Notes: generated by a model not told the origin, from the sequence alone. A stretch of 64,000 bases of DNA from Brenneria goodwinii (GCF_002291445.1 NZ_CP014137.1:2418001-2482000); one strand, 5' to 3'. Numbered from the stretch's first letter, positions 45,202-54,083 are shown. Program-made: numbers and translations.

Positions 45202-47634
45202 TCAGAACGAGTACGTCACGGACAAGCGCGCGGTGCGGCCCGGCTTGACACCGATATAATTCACCGTGGTTGAGTAATAGTAGAGATCGCGATCAAATAT
45301 GTTATTCACGCCCAACGTTATGGTGTATTTAGGTTGATGGTAAAAAACCGAGGCATCGGTCTGCGCCCAACCGCCCATCTTGAAATAATTATTTGTCGAT
45401 CCGTTCCAGGTATCACTGGCCGCCTGAATGCCGACGCCCGCGCCCAATCCCTGAAATCGCCCATCCTGTAGTTCATAGGTGGTCCAGATACTGCCAGAGT
45501 GTTTTGGCTGCGCGGTAAGCCTTGATTTTGATGTTGCGCCAGTAATTGCGGAATTGTCCGCATCCTTAGGCTGGGCGAAGGTATAGCTGGTGGAGATATT
45601 CCAACCCGGCAATATCTGGCCGTTCAAATCAAAATCAAAGCCTTTGGTTTCCCGCCCTTCCGCACCGACCGCGTTGCCGGCGATGTCGGTAATGACCACA
45701 TTTTTCTGCACAATATGGAATAAAGCCGTAGTAATGGTCAGGTTATCGTCAAGCAAATTAAATTTAAATCCGGCTTCTTTGGATTTACCGGTAGAAGGAT
45801 CCATCATTTCCCCGGTGCGGGAATTGACCGTGCCGGCACTTGCAAAGCTGTTCAACAGGTTGGCGTAGGCCGTTATTTCCGGCGTGATATCGAAGCTCAC
45901 CCCATAACCCGGTATCCATTTGGTTATGCTTTTATCGCCCGTCTTAGATGCTGAGTTGCGCAATGTCCACTCGGCCCGTTTAGCGGATAGCTGAAAATGC
46001 AGCCTTTCCCAGATATCGATCTGATCTTGCAAAACCACCCCTTTTTGTACCTGGATCATCTTGTAGGATCTGAAATTAGGATCGGGAATAGTCGGGAAAG
46101 ACAGACTGTCGGGATCGTTATAATTAGCGGTGGTATAAATCCTGCCAAAGGACAAATCCCAACTGGTGGTCTTCGCGCGCTGATAATCGTAACCCATCAG
46201 AATATTATGGGTTAACGGCCCGGTATCGAACTTGCCGCGAATATCGTTTTGCAGGCTGATAGAGTTGAGATCCTGCTTATTGCCCAGTTCGTGGACAACT
46301 AACGAGCCATCCGGGCTTGAACCATATAGTTCGTGCAGACGGTAATTCGTGGTGTTGTCCAGGTAGGTGGCTTTGCTATTAAAAGACCAGTTGTCGAACA
46401 AATTCTGATTCAGTTCGTAATAAACCGTCTTGGCATTAATGGAGAAGTAATTGTCCTTATCGCCCAGGCGGTATTCAGGCAGGCGTTGAATACGGCCATT
46501 GCTATACAGGGTCGCCGCCGGGCCGGAAGTCCTGCCGGTATTGAATTCCGCCCCCACTTTAAAATAGGTGTTGTCCGTTACCCAGGCCAATACCGGCGCG
46601 ACATACTCGCCGCGCTTACCGTTGAAATCAGGAAAACTGTTATCCGCCCGCATGGTGGAAGCGTTTAAACGGTAGAGGAAGGTTTTATCATCGTTCAGCG
46701 GCCCCCCCAGATCGATGGCGGTTTTCACTTCGCCATATTTGGACGCCTCGAATTTTATCGTATGCAACGGATCGGCAGTGGGCGCCTTGCGCACCAGGTT
46801 GATCGAACCGGCAGGCGAACTGTTGCCGGCCAACACGGCCTGCGGACCTTTCAGCACTTCCACACGCTCAACGCCATCGATATTGGAATAGCCGGTGGCG
46901 CTACCGTTCACGTTACTGTTGGGGTTAGAGACACCGTCCGTCGACCCGCCCGTCACGTTAAAACCGCGAATATATATCGAATTGGAGCCACGGCTGCCGC
47001 CCTGCATCGTAACGCCGCCGGCGTTGCGCAAAGCGTCTTCCACCGAGACAGCCTGACGGTCGTCAAGCAGCTTGCGACTCACCACCTGCACCGACTGGGC
47101 CGTCTCCTGCAGGGATAAATTAGTGCGGGTGGCGGTGCTGGACATCGACGGGTTATAGACCGAGGCGTCTTCGCTTTGATCGGCGCTGCCACTGACGGTA
47201 ATCGTCGGCAGCGTCTGACCGCTGTCTTTTGCCGCCTGCAAATCCGATGAGGCGGCCGTTGGCATGGCCGTAGTGACAGCCTCAATGGTCAGGGTGCCGT
47301 TAGCGGTCGTCGTGACGGAGAGCGGCGTCCCCTGTAACTGACGCGAAATCGCTTGTTCGATAGTAAAAGTGCCGTCAACGGGTGTGGCCTGATATGGCGC
47401 GACCAATTTGGGATCGAAGGAAATAGTTTGCTGACTTTGGCGCGCAATGGTTAATAACCCTTGTTCCAGGGAACCCGGCTGTACCGAAAAGTGTATTGGC
47501 GCGGCCGTAGCAGCGTAGGCGGACTGCGGTAGCCATACTGCGGTATTTGCCACGGCAAAGGTGATATTTATCGCTAACGCCAACCGGCCTGGCCGAACAC
47601 GTTTCTTCCACGCGTGCTGCAGTAATTCATTCAT
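45202..47634 (-). CDS. TonB-dependent receptor with N-terminal signalling (STN) domain
   Basis: Outer-membrane transducer, 810 aa. A signal peptide ends after AYA near residue 42. Residues 45-120 are an STN domain (IHFSVQPGSLEQGLLTIAR, typical secretin/TonB N-terminal repeat) that talks to a FecR-type anti-sigma factor. A plug domain (about 170-290) and a 22-strand barrel follow, ending in Phe (SVTYSF). It resembles FpvA/FecA-like siderophore receptors. Upstream, divergently, lie the sigma and anti-sigma genes that it should control, and a dedicated TonB-ExbBD. The transported ligand cannot be read from sequence; it may be a siderophore or a peptide. First gene of the five-gene operon. Confidence 0.92.
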   Translation of the reverse strand: MNELLQHAWKKRVRPGRLALAINITFAVANTAVWLPQSAYAATAAPIHFSVQPGSLEQGLLTIARQSQQTISFDPKLVAPYQATPVDGTFTIEQAISRQLQGTPLSVTTTANGTLTIEAVTTAMPTAASSDLQAAKDSGQTLPTITVSGSADQSEDASVYNPSMSSTATRTNLSLQETAQSVQVVSRKLLDDRQAVSVEDALRNAGGVTMQGGSRGSNSIYIRGFNVTGGSTDGVSNPNSNVNGSATGYSNIDGVERVEVLKGPQAVLAGNSSPAGSINLVRKAPTADPLHTIKFEASKYGEVKTAIDLGGPLNDDKTFLYRLNASTMRADNSFPDFNGKRGEYVAPVLAWVTDNTYFKVGAEFNTGRTSGPAATLYSNGRIQRLPEYRLGDKDNYFSINAKTVYYELNQNLFDNWSFNSKATYLDNTTNYRLHELYGSSPDGSLVVHELGNKQDLNSISLQNDIRGKFDTGPLTHNILMGYDYQRAKTTSWDLSFGRIYTTANYNDPDSLSFPTIPDPNFRSYKMIQVQKGVVLQDQIDIWERLHFQLSAKRAEWTLRNSASKTGDKSITKWIPGYGVSFDITPEITAYANLLNSFASAGTVNSRTGEMMDPSTGKSKEAGFKFNLLDDNLTITTALFHIVQKNVVITDIAGNAVGAEGRETKGFDFDLNGQILPGWNISTSYTFAQPKDADNSAITGATSKSRLTAQPKHSGSIWTTYELQDGRFQGLGAGVGIQAASDTWNGSTNNYFKMGGWAQTDASVFYHQPKYTITLGVNNIFDRDLYYYSTTVNYIGVKPGRTARLSVTYSF

Positions 47635-48199
47635 TGCTTCCGCTCCCAGCGTAAAGGAAAAAAATATTGCGACGCCATATTGTTATGGGTCAGTTCGTTG
47701 TCTTCAGCCTGTATGTGCAACGAAGGGAGAAATGTGTCACCAGTCGATAGAAATTTTTTTGAGAAAAATGAGATTTTTTATCTCAAGGGCTAATACTGTG
47801 AATATTTTTTCCTGTCATTTATGCGGTGACGACAGATAAGACGGCAGCGAATACTCCGCCCCAATAATGGGGGGGTTGTGGCTATTGCGCATCATTTCGG
47901 TGCAAAACAGTGGTTTCATAGTCTGCGAACTATCCGTTGTTGTGCAACCGCATGCTGTGTACGCTATGCTTTGAAAAAAATTTGCCTTATAAAAGAAAAA
48001 ATCTACTTATATTCTCAGGGTATAAGCTAGAGCCAAATATTATTGGCCCGCTTATTGCTGGGCAGGTTTGAATTAACTTTCCGCTTTGCGTACGGGAAAC
48101 CCCGCCGCTAATAGCGACGCCATCCCAGGATTGGCTTTAATGATCCATTGTTGAGACCTATGAAAGGTTTTATGCTCAGATTTTAGACAGACGGATGAG
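47635..48199. promoter_or_regulatory. Divergent control region between receptor operon and sigma-factor operon
   Basis: 565 bases separate the divergent operons. The stretch is AT-rich, with an inverted repeat TGAGAT (47769-47774), TTTTT, ATCTCA (47780-47785) and another, GCCAA...TTGGC (48032-48047). Promoters for both operons must lie here, but no site matching the FecI-type GGAAAT/TC pattern or a good Fur box could be placed with confidence. No convincing small peptide gene was found on either strand. Confidence 0.45.
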
Positions 48200-48721
48200 A
48201 TGATGCCTGCCGAATTTACCAGCCGAACAGATGCATTAACGCTTATTTTTCGCAGCGATTACCGGTGGCTCACCGATAAACTGAGACGGCGGATTAGCCA
48301 CGGCACCGGCGCAGAAGACATCGCCTCCGAAGCCTTTGTACAGCTAGCCGCGATCCCGGAGTTGCTTAAAATTCGCGAACCGCGGGCAATGCTGACCACG
48401 CTGGCCCAGCGGATATTATATGAGACCTGGCGCCGCCGCGATCTGGAGCAGGCTTATCTTAATGCGTTGGCAAGCCATCCGCAGCTTTGCCACCCTTCGC
48501 CGGAAGAGCAAGAGATGGTGATCGAATCCTTGCTGGCCATTGATCGTGCGCTGGACGGTTTGTCTGTCAATGCACGCAAGGCTTTTTTGTTTAATCAATT
48601 GGATGGCATGACCTACGCTGAGATCGCCAAAGAGCTGGGCGTTTCAGCCAGCATGGTGCGTAAATACGTAGCGAAAGCGCTCACTAATTGTTACCTTGCA
48701 ACCTCGGGTCAAACTGAGTAA
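48200..48721 (+). CDS. FecI-like ECF sigma factor
   Basis: Iron-starvation-type extracytoplasmic-function sigma factor, 173 aa. Region 2 (DALTLIFRSDYRWLTDKLRRR...EDIASEAFVQL) and region 4 (LDGMTYAEIAKELGVSASMVRKYVAKAL) are close to E. coli FecI, including the VxKYVAKA segment. In this class the sigma factor is activated by its cognate FecR-like protein when the outer-membrane receptor binds ligand. The receptor operon is divergent and is the expected target. ATG at 48200 or 48203; GGATGAG precedes both. Confidence 0.9.
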   Translation: MMPAEFTSRTDALTLIFRSDYRWLTDKLRRRISHGTGAEDIASEAFVQLAAIPELLKIREPRAMLTTLAQRILYETWRRRDLEQAYLNALASHPQLCHPSPEEQEMVIESLLAIDRALDGLSVNARKAFLFNQLDGMTYAEIAKELGVSASMVRKYVAKALTNCYLATSGQTE

Positions 48722-48743
48722 CCCATACTGTAGCGAAAAAATA

Positions 48744-49700
48744 ATGAGATTATCCCGACGCCCTACTCCCACTGCTCAACAAGCCATCGAATGGATGGTG
48801 CTGTTACGCTCCGGGGAAGCCACGGACAATGATTTTCGCGAATATGAACGCTGGCGTTATTCCGACGCCAGCCACGACGCCGCTTGCGCCCAAATAGAAA
48901 CCACGCTGGGTAAAATCCAGTCGCTGACGCACACCATGCCGCGGGAAAACGTTCGCCAGACCTTGCTCGCCCCCTCCAGCCGCCGCAAATTTCTGCAAAA
49001 CACCCTGGGCATTGCCGCCGTCGCGGTAGTTGGCGGCCTGGTGGTAAACCAGAAATATCCGCTACCTTACCTGTTATCCGATATTCACACCAACACCGCC
49101 CAACGACGGCGCATTGAGCTGGGCGACGGTAGTATTCTGGACATGAACGCGCGCACTGCGCTGAATATCGCCTTCAACGATAATCTGCGCAATGTGACGC
49201 TGCGCACCGGCGGTTTCATTGCCAACGTGGTGAATGACGTCAGACCGTTCAGCGTTCATACCGAAATGGGTCGCATCCTGGCAGGCGAAGCGCGTTTTAA
49301 CGTGCGCCGGGAATCCGACGGCATCCATCTGGCAGTCTTAGACTCAGTGGTAAAAGTCACCAACCTGCGCGGTGAAAACCGGCGGGTCGAAGCCGGCCAC
49401 GGTCTGTGGTTCAACCATGACACGCTAATGCCTATCGCTATTTCCCCTACTGCCGAAACCGCCTGGACCCAGGGGCGGCTGGAAGTACAGGATACATCGC
49501 TAAGTTCGGTTATCGATTCGCTAAGAAATTACAGCCCGGCGGTTATCCGGCTGGATCCGGCGATTGCCGGCCTGCGCGTCAGCGGCAACTTCCCGCTGGA
49601 CGATGTGCCTTACACGCTGGATGCTCTGGCGCAAACCATGCCGATCGCCATTACCCGCACCACGGGATATTGGATCCGCATCACCGCGGCCAGTGTTTGA
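48744..49700 (+). CDS. FecR-like anti-sigma factor/regulator with Tat-type membrane segment
   Basis: FecR-family transmembrane regulator, about 318 aa. The cytoplasmic N-terminus (residues 1-80) would bind the sigma factor. A single hydrophobic segment near residue 95 is preceded by SSRRKFLQN, a twin-arginine motif, as in E. coli FecR, which uses the Tat route. The periplasmic part has the FecR domain (IELGDGSILDMNARTALNI) and ends in an STN-like tail (DPAIAGLRVSGNFPLDDVPYTLDAL) that would contact the receptor's STN domain. The frame begins upstream within the sigma gene, but ATG 48744 fits the family N-terminus. Confidence 0.88.
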   Translation: MRLSRRPTPTAQQAIEWMVLLRSGEATDNDFREYERWRYSDASHDAACAQIETTLGKIQSLTHTMPRENVRQTLLAPSSRRKFLQNTLGIAAVAVVGGLVVNQKYPLPYLLSDIHTNTAQRRRIELGDGSILDMNARTALNIAFNDNLRNVTLRTGGFIANVVNDVRPFSVHTEMGRILAGEARFNVRRESDGIHLAVLDSVVKVTNLRGENRRVEAGHGLWFNHDTLMPIAISPTAETAWTQGRLEVQDTSLSSVIDSLRNYSPAVIRLDPAIAGLRVSGNFPLDDVPYTLDALAQTMPIAITRTTGYWIRITAASV

Positions 49701-49830
49701 TCGCAATTTTTTCCACTTTTTTCTCTCTGACTGGTGTCACTTTTGCTTCCTCATTGCACATACAGGATAAGTCCCCCCAAGATTGCGGATCATGTGGGTT
49801 AAGGCAGTCAGGATTTATCGAGAGGTAGTG

Positions 49831-50682
49831 GTGAAAGCACAGCACCTGATATTGAAAGAGAGGATTGAAGTGCCGGAAAGCGCCGCGCCCGCCATACTTT
49901 TGCCAACCGGGCTTGCGGCGGTGAAAAAAGATCGCCTGCCAAGGCTGGCGATTACAGCGGTAGCGTTGGCTCATCTGGCGCTGATTGGGGCAGCGATTAC
50001 CCATACCACACAATACCGGCCGCTAGACATCATCAATCCCGCCGAACAAACCAGTGTACAAGTAACGATGGTTGAAATGCCACAACCCGAACCGCCGCCG
50101 CAACCCCAGGCCGCCACCGAGACGCCGGCATTGTTGACGGCGGAAAATAGCGAACGCGAAGTGGCGCAAAGCGAGCCGGCGCCGCCAATGCCTGCGCCGG
50201 CCGCACCGCCGATACAACCAAAGCCAAAACCGAAACCCAAACCTACACCCAAAATCGAGCCCAAGCCCAAGCCTGTACGTGAAGCTCCCCGTCCGGTGAG
50301 CGAGGAAAAATCCTCGCCGGTGCAAAACGCCAGGGTCGCCGATAAGACAGCGATCCCGGCGACGGCCAAAGGCGAGATGCTGAAAAGCGCGCCCAACGCC
50401 ACGCCGAAAATGGTTTCTACCGTTGGCTGCATGGTGCCGGCGCCCGACTACCCCCGCAAGGCAAAACGGCTGCGCGAGGAAGGCGAGGTCCTGATCCGTC
50501 TGACGATCAATGCCAACGGCACGCTGGGGCGTAGCGAAGTCGCCCGCAGCAGCGGTCATGAGGATCTTGATCAGGCGGCGATGGCGGCGGTTTCCGGCAT
50601 ACGCTGTAATCCGTATCTGGAAAACGGCCAGCCGATTTCCGTTATGACGGTACAACCCGTCACGTTTAAATTATCCCGTTAG
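49831..50682 (+). CDS. tonB: TonB-family energy transducer
   Basis: TonB protein, about 284 aa. One N-terminal membrane helix (RLAITAVALAHLALIGAAI) is followed by a Pro/Lys/Glu-rich periplasmic rod (PKPKPKPKPTPKIEPKPKP) and a C-terminal TonB domain with YPRKAKRLREEGEVLIR and the terminal beta strand. It energises the outer-membrane receptor with ExbB and ExbD. The open frame extends to 49783; AGAGG at 49821 suggests GTG 49831, but ATG 49792 cannot be excluded. The gene is a second copy dedicated to this locus rather than the housekeeping tonB, which normally stands alone. Confidence 0.88.
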   Translation: MKAQHLILKERIEVPESAAPAILLPTGLAAVKKDRLPRLAITAVALAHLALIGAAITHTTQYRPLDIINPAEQTSVQVTMVEMPQPEPPPQPQAATETPALLTAENSEREVAQSEPAPPMPAPAAPPIQPKPKPKPKPTPKIEPKPKPVREAPRPVSEEKSSPVQNARVADKTAIPATAKGEMLKSAPNATPKMVSTVGCMVPAPDYPRKAKRLREEGEVLIRLTINANGTLGRSEVARSSGHEDLDQAAMAAVSGIRCNPYLENGQPISVMTVQPVTFKLSR

Positions 50683-50740
50683 CCCACCTGGCGGTGGATG
50701 ACCATGACCGATAGCGTTTATTGATAATCGAGGAAGCAAA

Positions 50741-51496
50741 ATGAATGAGTTTGGCATTGAGCATGTTTGGCAGCAGGGTGATATCGTCACCCGCTCGGTG
50801 GCCCTGGTCCTGCTGGTCATGTCCGTGATGTCCTGGTCGGTGATTGTGATTAAATGCATACAGGGCGCAGGGCTACGCAAAATCGCCCTGCGCACTAAGC
50901 ACCGTTTCTGGAGCGAAAAAACGCTGCCGGCCGCCATCGAATCATTGGGCAATAGCAGTAATAACCCATTTCGCGATCTGGCGATAGCTGGCCATGCGGC
51001 GATGTCCCACCAGTACAATATTGAGGCTGGCATCAGCAATAATCTTGATATCAGCGACTGGCTGGCGCGCGAGCTGAAAAACAGCATTGACGATAATAGC
51101 GCGCGTCTGCAATCGGGTCTGGGGATCCTCGCCTCCATCGGTAGCACCGCGCCGTTTGTTGGCCTGCTGGGTACTGTATGGGGCATTTATCACGCATTGC
51201 AATCCATCAGTATGGTAGAACAGCCGGATCTGGCCCATGTCGCCGGCCCGGTCGGCGAGGCGCTGATCATGACGGCGTTCGGCCTGTTCGTCGCCATCCC
51301 GGCAGTGCTCGGTTTTAACACCATCAACCGGCGCAACCGCACTTTGCAACATGCCATCGCCCGCTTTGCCCACGATCTGCATGCCTATTACCTCACCGGT
51401 TCGCGCATTACCAGCGCCGATGTTACCGAGCTACGCGCGGCCGACGCCGTAACGACCCATCGCGTCCAGCCGTTTCGCGCTGGCCAGTCGGTGTAA
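50741..51496 (+). CDS. exbB: ExbB, TonB-motor stator protein
   Basis: MotA/TolQ/ExbB-family inner-membrane protein, 251 aa with three membrane helices. Hallmark helices are ALVLLVMSVMSWSVIVIKC near residue 25 and the LASIGSTAPFVGLLGTVWG motif near residue 130, followed by GPVGEALIMTAFGLFVAIPAV. With ExbD it forms the proton channel that powers TonB. GAGGAAG precedes the ATG. Co-transcribed with tonB and exbD. Confidence 0.93.
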   Translation: MNEFGIEHVWQQGDIVTRSVALVLLVMSVMSWSVIVIKCIQGAGLRKIALRTKHRFWSEKTLPAAIESLGNSSNNPFRDLAIAGHAAMSHQYNIEAGISNNLDISDWLARELKNSIDDNSARLQSGLGILASIGSTAPFVGLLGTVWGIYHALQSISMVEQPDLAHVAGPVGEALIMTAFGLFVAIPAVLGFNTINRRNRTLQHAIARFAHDLHAYYLTGSRITSADVTELRAADAVTTHRVQPFRAGQSV

Positions 51497-51524
51497 TGGC
51501 AAGAATCAGAGGGGAAAACGGATA

Positions 51525-51950
51525 ATGAGCATGTCAGGCAACTCGCCGTTTGAAAGCGATGAAGAGACGCTGGTCAACGATATCAACATGACACCGTTTA
51601 TTGATGTCATGCTGGTGCTACTGATTGTATTTATGATTACCCTGCCGGTGATAAACCACGCGGTAAAAGTCAATCTGCCCAAGGCCAACGCCAGTGTGCT
51701 GGAAAAGGATCCTCAATCCATTGATATTTCAGTATTGGCCGACGGCAGTATCTCCTGGGATAAACAGCCCGTTGATGACGCTACCTTGAAATCCCGGCTG
51801 GAAGAAACGGCGCGACGACCACAATTGCCCCACTTACGTATTTACGCCGATAAGGCATCGGAATATGGCCGCGTATCCTTTGTGATGACCAGTGCGCAAA
51901 GCGTCGGCCTGACGAAATTTGATTTCGTCGTCGATAAAAACACCCAGTAA
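51525..51950 (+). CDS. exbD: ExbD, TonB-motor proton-channel protein
   Basis: ExbD/TolR-family protein, 141 aa. A short cytoplasmic N-terminus (NDINMTPFIDVMLVLLIVFM) carries the membrane helix with the proton-conducting Asp (TPFIDVMLVLLIVFMI). A periplasmic domain follows. Last gene of the sigma-FecR-TonB-ExbB-ExbD operon; GGGGAAAAC precedes the ATG. A stem after the stop (51975-51994) probably ends the transcript. Confidence 0.93.
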   Translation: MSMSGNSPFESDEETLVNDINMTPFIDVMLVLLIVFMITLPVINHAVKVNLPKANASVLEKDPQSIDISVLADGSISWDKQPVDDATLKSRLEETARRPQLPHLRIYADKASEYGRVSFVMTSAQSVGLTKFDFVVDKNTQ

Positions 51951-51974
51951 ACAGCACACCTCACATAAAATCGA

Positions 51975-51994
51975 GCCGTCGGATTCCCGGCGGC
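51975..51994 (+). terminator. Putative terminator after exbD
   Basis: GCCGTCGG (51975-51982), ATTC, CCGGCGGC (51987-51994) forms an 8-bp stem with one G-T pair about 25 bases after the exbD stop. It is followed only by TTATCGTT, so it is a weak candidate. Confidence 0.5.
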
Positions 51995-52032
51995 TTATCG
52001 TTAAGTAAAGGAAGTTAGGGAAAGTCTTGTCG

Positions 52033-52128
52033 TTAATCCAGCAGTTGTTGTAACCGCCGGTCATAATTATTCAGGAAATCCCGCATCAAACGGAAGCATT
52101 CGGTTTCTTCATAATCCACCCTCGCCAC
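52033..52128 (-). other. 31-codon protein-like frame
   Basis: From GTG 52128 a short frame reads DYEETECFRLMRDFLNNYD and ends RRLQQLLD before TAA. The amphipathic composition looks like the C-terminal end of a real protein, and stops lie upstream in the same frame. It may be the tail of a deleted gene between exbD and the LysR gene. The family is not recognisable. Confidence 0.25.
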
Positions 52129-52257
52129 CCTGTCTCATCAAATTGATAAATCCGCGCATTGTGATATGAAAGAATTAACAACGGCGAGACGCTTTCCACG
52201 GTAGAGAAATGAACAGATAAGCGGCCCCCCTTCCCTAATCAACCGGCCCGATTACGG

Positions 52258-52290
52258 AAAAGCCCGCTTAAGTTTCCTAAGCGGGCTTTT
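52258..52290 (-). terminator. Second copy of the tRNA-Asn-type terminator, inverted
   Basis: On the - strand the sequence AAGCCCGCTTA, GGAAACT, TAAGCGGGCTT, then TTC closes the LysR gene at 52297. It equals the tRNA-Asn terminator at 31354 except for one missing A in the stem, including the GGAAA loop and the flanking T-rich GCTTT context. Read on the + strand it also ends in T residues, so it can work both ways. It points in the opposite direction to the copy at 31354. Confidence 0.88.
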
Positions 52291-52296
52291 GCTTTT

Positions 52297-53199
52297 TTAT
52301 ATTTCGGCGGTTTCCGCCATTAATTCCGTCATCAGGTTAACAAACACCTCGCCCGGCTGGGACATGACGCTGTGCCCATCGGTCACCGCCACTACCGAAA
52401 TCTGCAATGCGGGACGGAACGGCCGCACCGCCAGCCCGGCAGTATCGATCCCCTGTAGAGAGAAACGGTCAACGATAGTGACGCTATTGCTACCGTGTCT
52501 GACCAGGTTAATCGCCATGCTGTAACGGTTGGTTTCTATCGCCGCCACCTGACGCTGACGGAACTCCGGCACCTGTCTGGCAATCATGGCTACCAGCCGC
52601 GCATCGGTGGTGATAAAAACCAGTTCACGCGGCGAGATATCCTGCCAACAGACCTCAGCCTGCTGCGCCAGCGCATGCCGCTCGGGCAGCACGCACACCA
52701 TTTCGCCCCGGCTGACGGCAAGCCGGTTATCCTCCGTCTCGTGGCCGGGCTTGACCATAAAGCCGAGATCGTAGCGTCCCCCCTCCACCGCCGCTTCAAT
52801 TTCATTATTCAGGCACATGTCCGCCACCACGCCATAATCCGGGAAGGTCTGGCGAAAGCGAGCCACCGCAAGAGGCAAAATATTTAGCGCCAGCGCAGGC
52901 GTGGCGCAGATCCGCAACTGCCCGACGCGATACTGACGAATATGGTCAACGAAGCGATCGAAACGAAGCCTGTCCTGATGCACGCGCAGCGCCTCTTTAT
53001 ACAGTTCTCTGGCTTCGGGGGTTGGCTGCATTTTGCCCTTATGGCGTTCAAACAGGCTGAAACCCATCTGCTGCTCGATAAGCGCCAGACTTTTGCTCAC
53101 CGAAGGCTGGGACATCGTTAGCTGCGCCGCCGCCGCGGTCACCGAACCGAGTTGAACGACACTGATAAAGACTTCAAGTTGTTTGGGAGTCATTGCCAT
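52297..53199 (-). CDS. LysR-family regulator of the ABC/PrpD operon
   Basis: LysR regulator, about 301 aa. The helix-turn-helix is in residues 1-62 (MTPKQLEVFISVVQLGSVT, then TMSQPSVSKSLALIEQQ). The effector domain continues to LMTELMAETAEI. ATG 53199 or 53193 are both plausible given TGGA upstream. It is divergent from the ABC operon across about 90 bases and very probably controls it. The group resembles CysB/MetR-like regulators of transport operons; no ligand can be assigned. Confidence 0.87.
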   Translation of the reverse strand: MAMTPKQLEVFISVVQLGSVTAAAAQLTMSQPSVSKSLALIEQQMGFSLFERHKGKMQPTPEARELYKEALRVHQDRLRFDRFVDHIRQYRVGQLRICATPALALNILPLAVARFRQTFPDYGVVADMCLNNEIEAAVEGGRYDLGFMVKPGHETEDNRLAVSRGEMVCVLPERHALAQQAEVCWQDISPRELVFITTDARLVAMIARQVPEFRQRQVAAIETNRYSMAINLVRHGSNSVTIVDRFSLQGIDTAGLAVRPFRPALQISVVAVTDGHSVMSQPGEVFVNLMTELMAETAEI

Positions 53200-53288
53200 T
53201 TTCCAGATAACGATATCAGGATTATGCATTTTTAATGCATGCTTCCAGGGTTATAGAATATGTAATTATATTCACTCAGGGGAATAAA

Positions 53289-54083
53289 ATGAAATTTTTC
53301 GCATCACGTTTGATGTCGGCATTGTTGCTGATACCAGGGATTTTCTTAACTCAGGCTCCGGCGCAAGCCGAGGACAATATCAATGCTATCTTGCCAGATC
53401 ATGTCGTGCGCGTCGGTGCGGTCAACGCGCCACCGTGGTATCAGAAAGATCTGCTGACCAATCAGTGGACCGGTCTGGTGCCCGACGTCGTACAGGCGAT
53501 ATTTAAAGATACCGATATAAAAATCGAATACGTCGACACCCAGTGGGGCACTGCCGTGGCCGGTTTGCAGTCCAACCGTTTCGATATTTTGGGCGGCTTT
53601 AATAACACTCCGGAAAGAGCCAAAGCCGTCGATTTTACCCGCCCGATGGGCTCTCACCAGATGGGCGTACTGACGCTGGAGAAAGACGCCAAAAAGTATG
53701 AGGCCTGGGCAACAATAAATAACCCACAGACCCGGCTCGCCGCGATTGACGGCTCGGCGGCGGTAACACTGCTGCAACCGCAGTTGGACAAAGCACAATG
53801 GATTATCGTTCCCGACAGCGACAACATGCAATTGCAGATGGAGAGCGGCCGCGCCGATGCCATCGTCACCAACGATATACAGATGTCGCAATATATTCAG
53901 AAGCGTCATCAGGGCACGATGATAATCCCCCAGCCGGTCAAAGAGCAGGCAACCAATATGGGCCTGCGTAAAGATCGTCCGCAGCTACAGGCGTGGCTGG
54001 ATGGTCGGCTTGAGCAGCTGGATAAAGACGGGACGCTGAAAAATATCTGGCATAAATACACTCACCCTGCGAACCACCCCTGA
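53289..54083 (+). CDS. Polar amino acid-type ABC transporter substrate-binding protein
   Basis: Periplasmic binding protein of the SBP_bac_3 family, about 264 aa, with a signal peptide ending in APAQA. Typical motifs are VRVGAVNAPPWYQKD, GLVPDVVQAIFKDTDIKIEYV, and the AIVTNDIQMSQYI region. AGGGGAATAAA precedes ATG 53289. The frame upstream to 53235 lacks a ribosome site. The family binds amino acids, opines and related polar compounds; its ligand here is not known. Overlaps the ATPase start by one base (TGATG). Confidence 0.88.
   Translation: MKFFASRLMSALLLIPGIFLTQAPAQAEDNINAILPDHVVRVGAVNAPPWYQKDLLTNQWTGLVPDVVQAIFKDTDIKIEYVDTQWGTAVAGLQSNRFDILGGFNNTPERAKAVDFTRPMGSHQMGVLTLEKDAKKYEAWATINNPQTRLAAIDGSAAVTLLQPQLDKAQWIIVPDSDNMQLQMESGRADAIVTNDIQMSQYIQKRHQGTMIIPQPVKEQATNMGLRKDRPQLQAWLDGRLEQLDKDGTLKNIWHKYTHPANHP

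Noticed and set aside
47635..48199. Precursor peptide gene for a modified-peptide pathway beside tldED
   Set aside because: I looked for small frames with good ribosome sites on both strands and found none convincing. There are also no peptide-modifying enzymes, so uptake and digestion fit better than biosynthesis.
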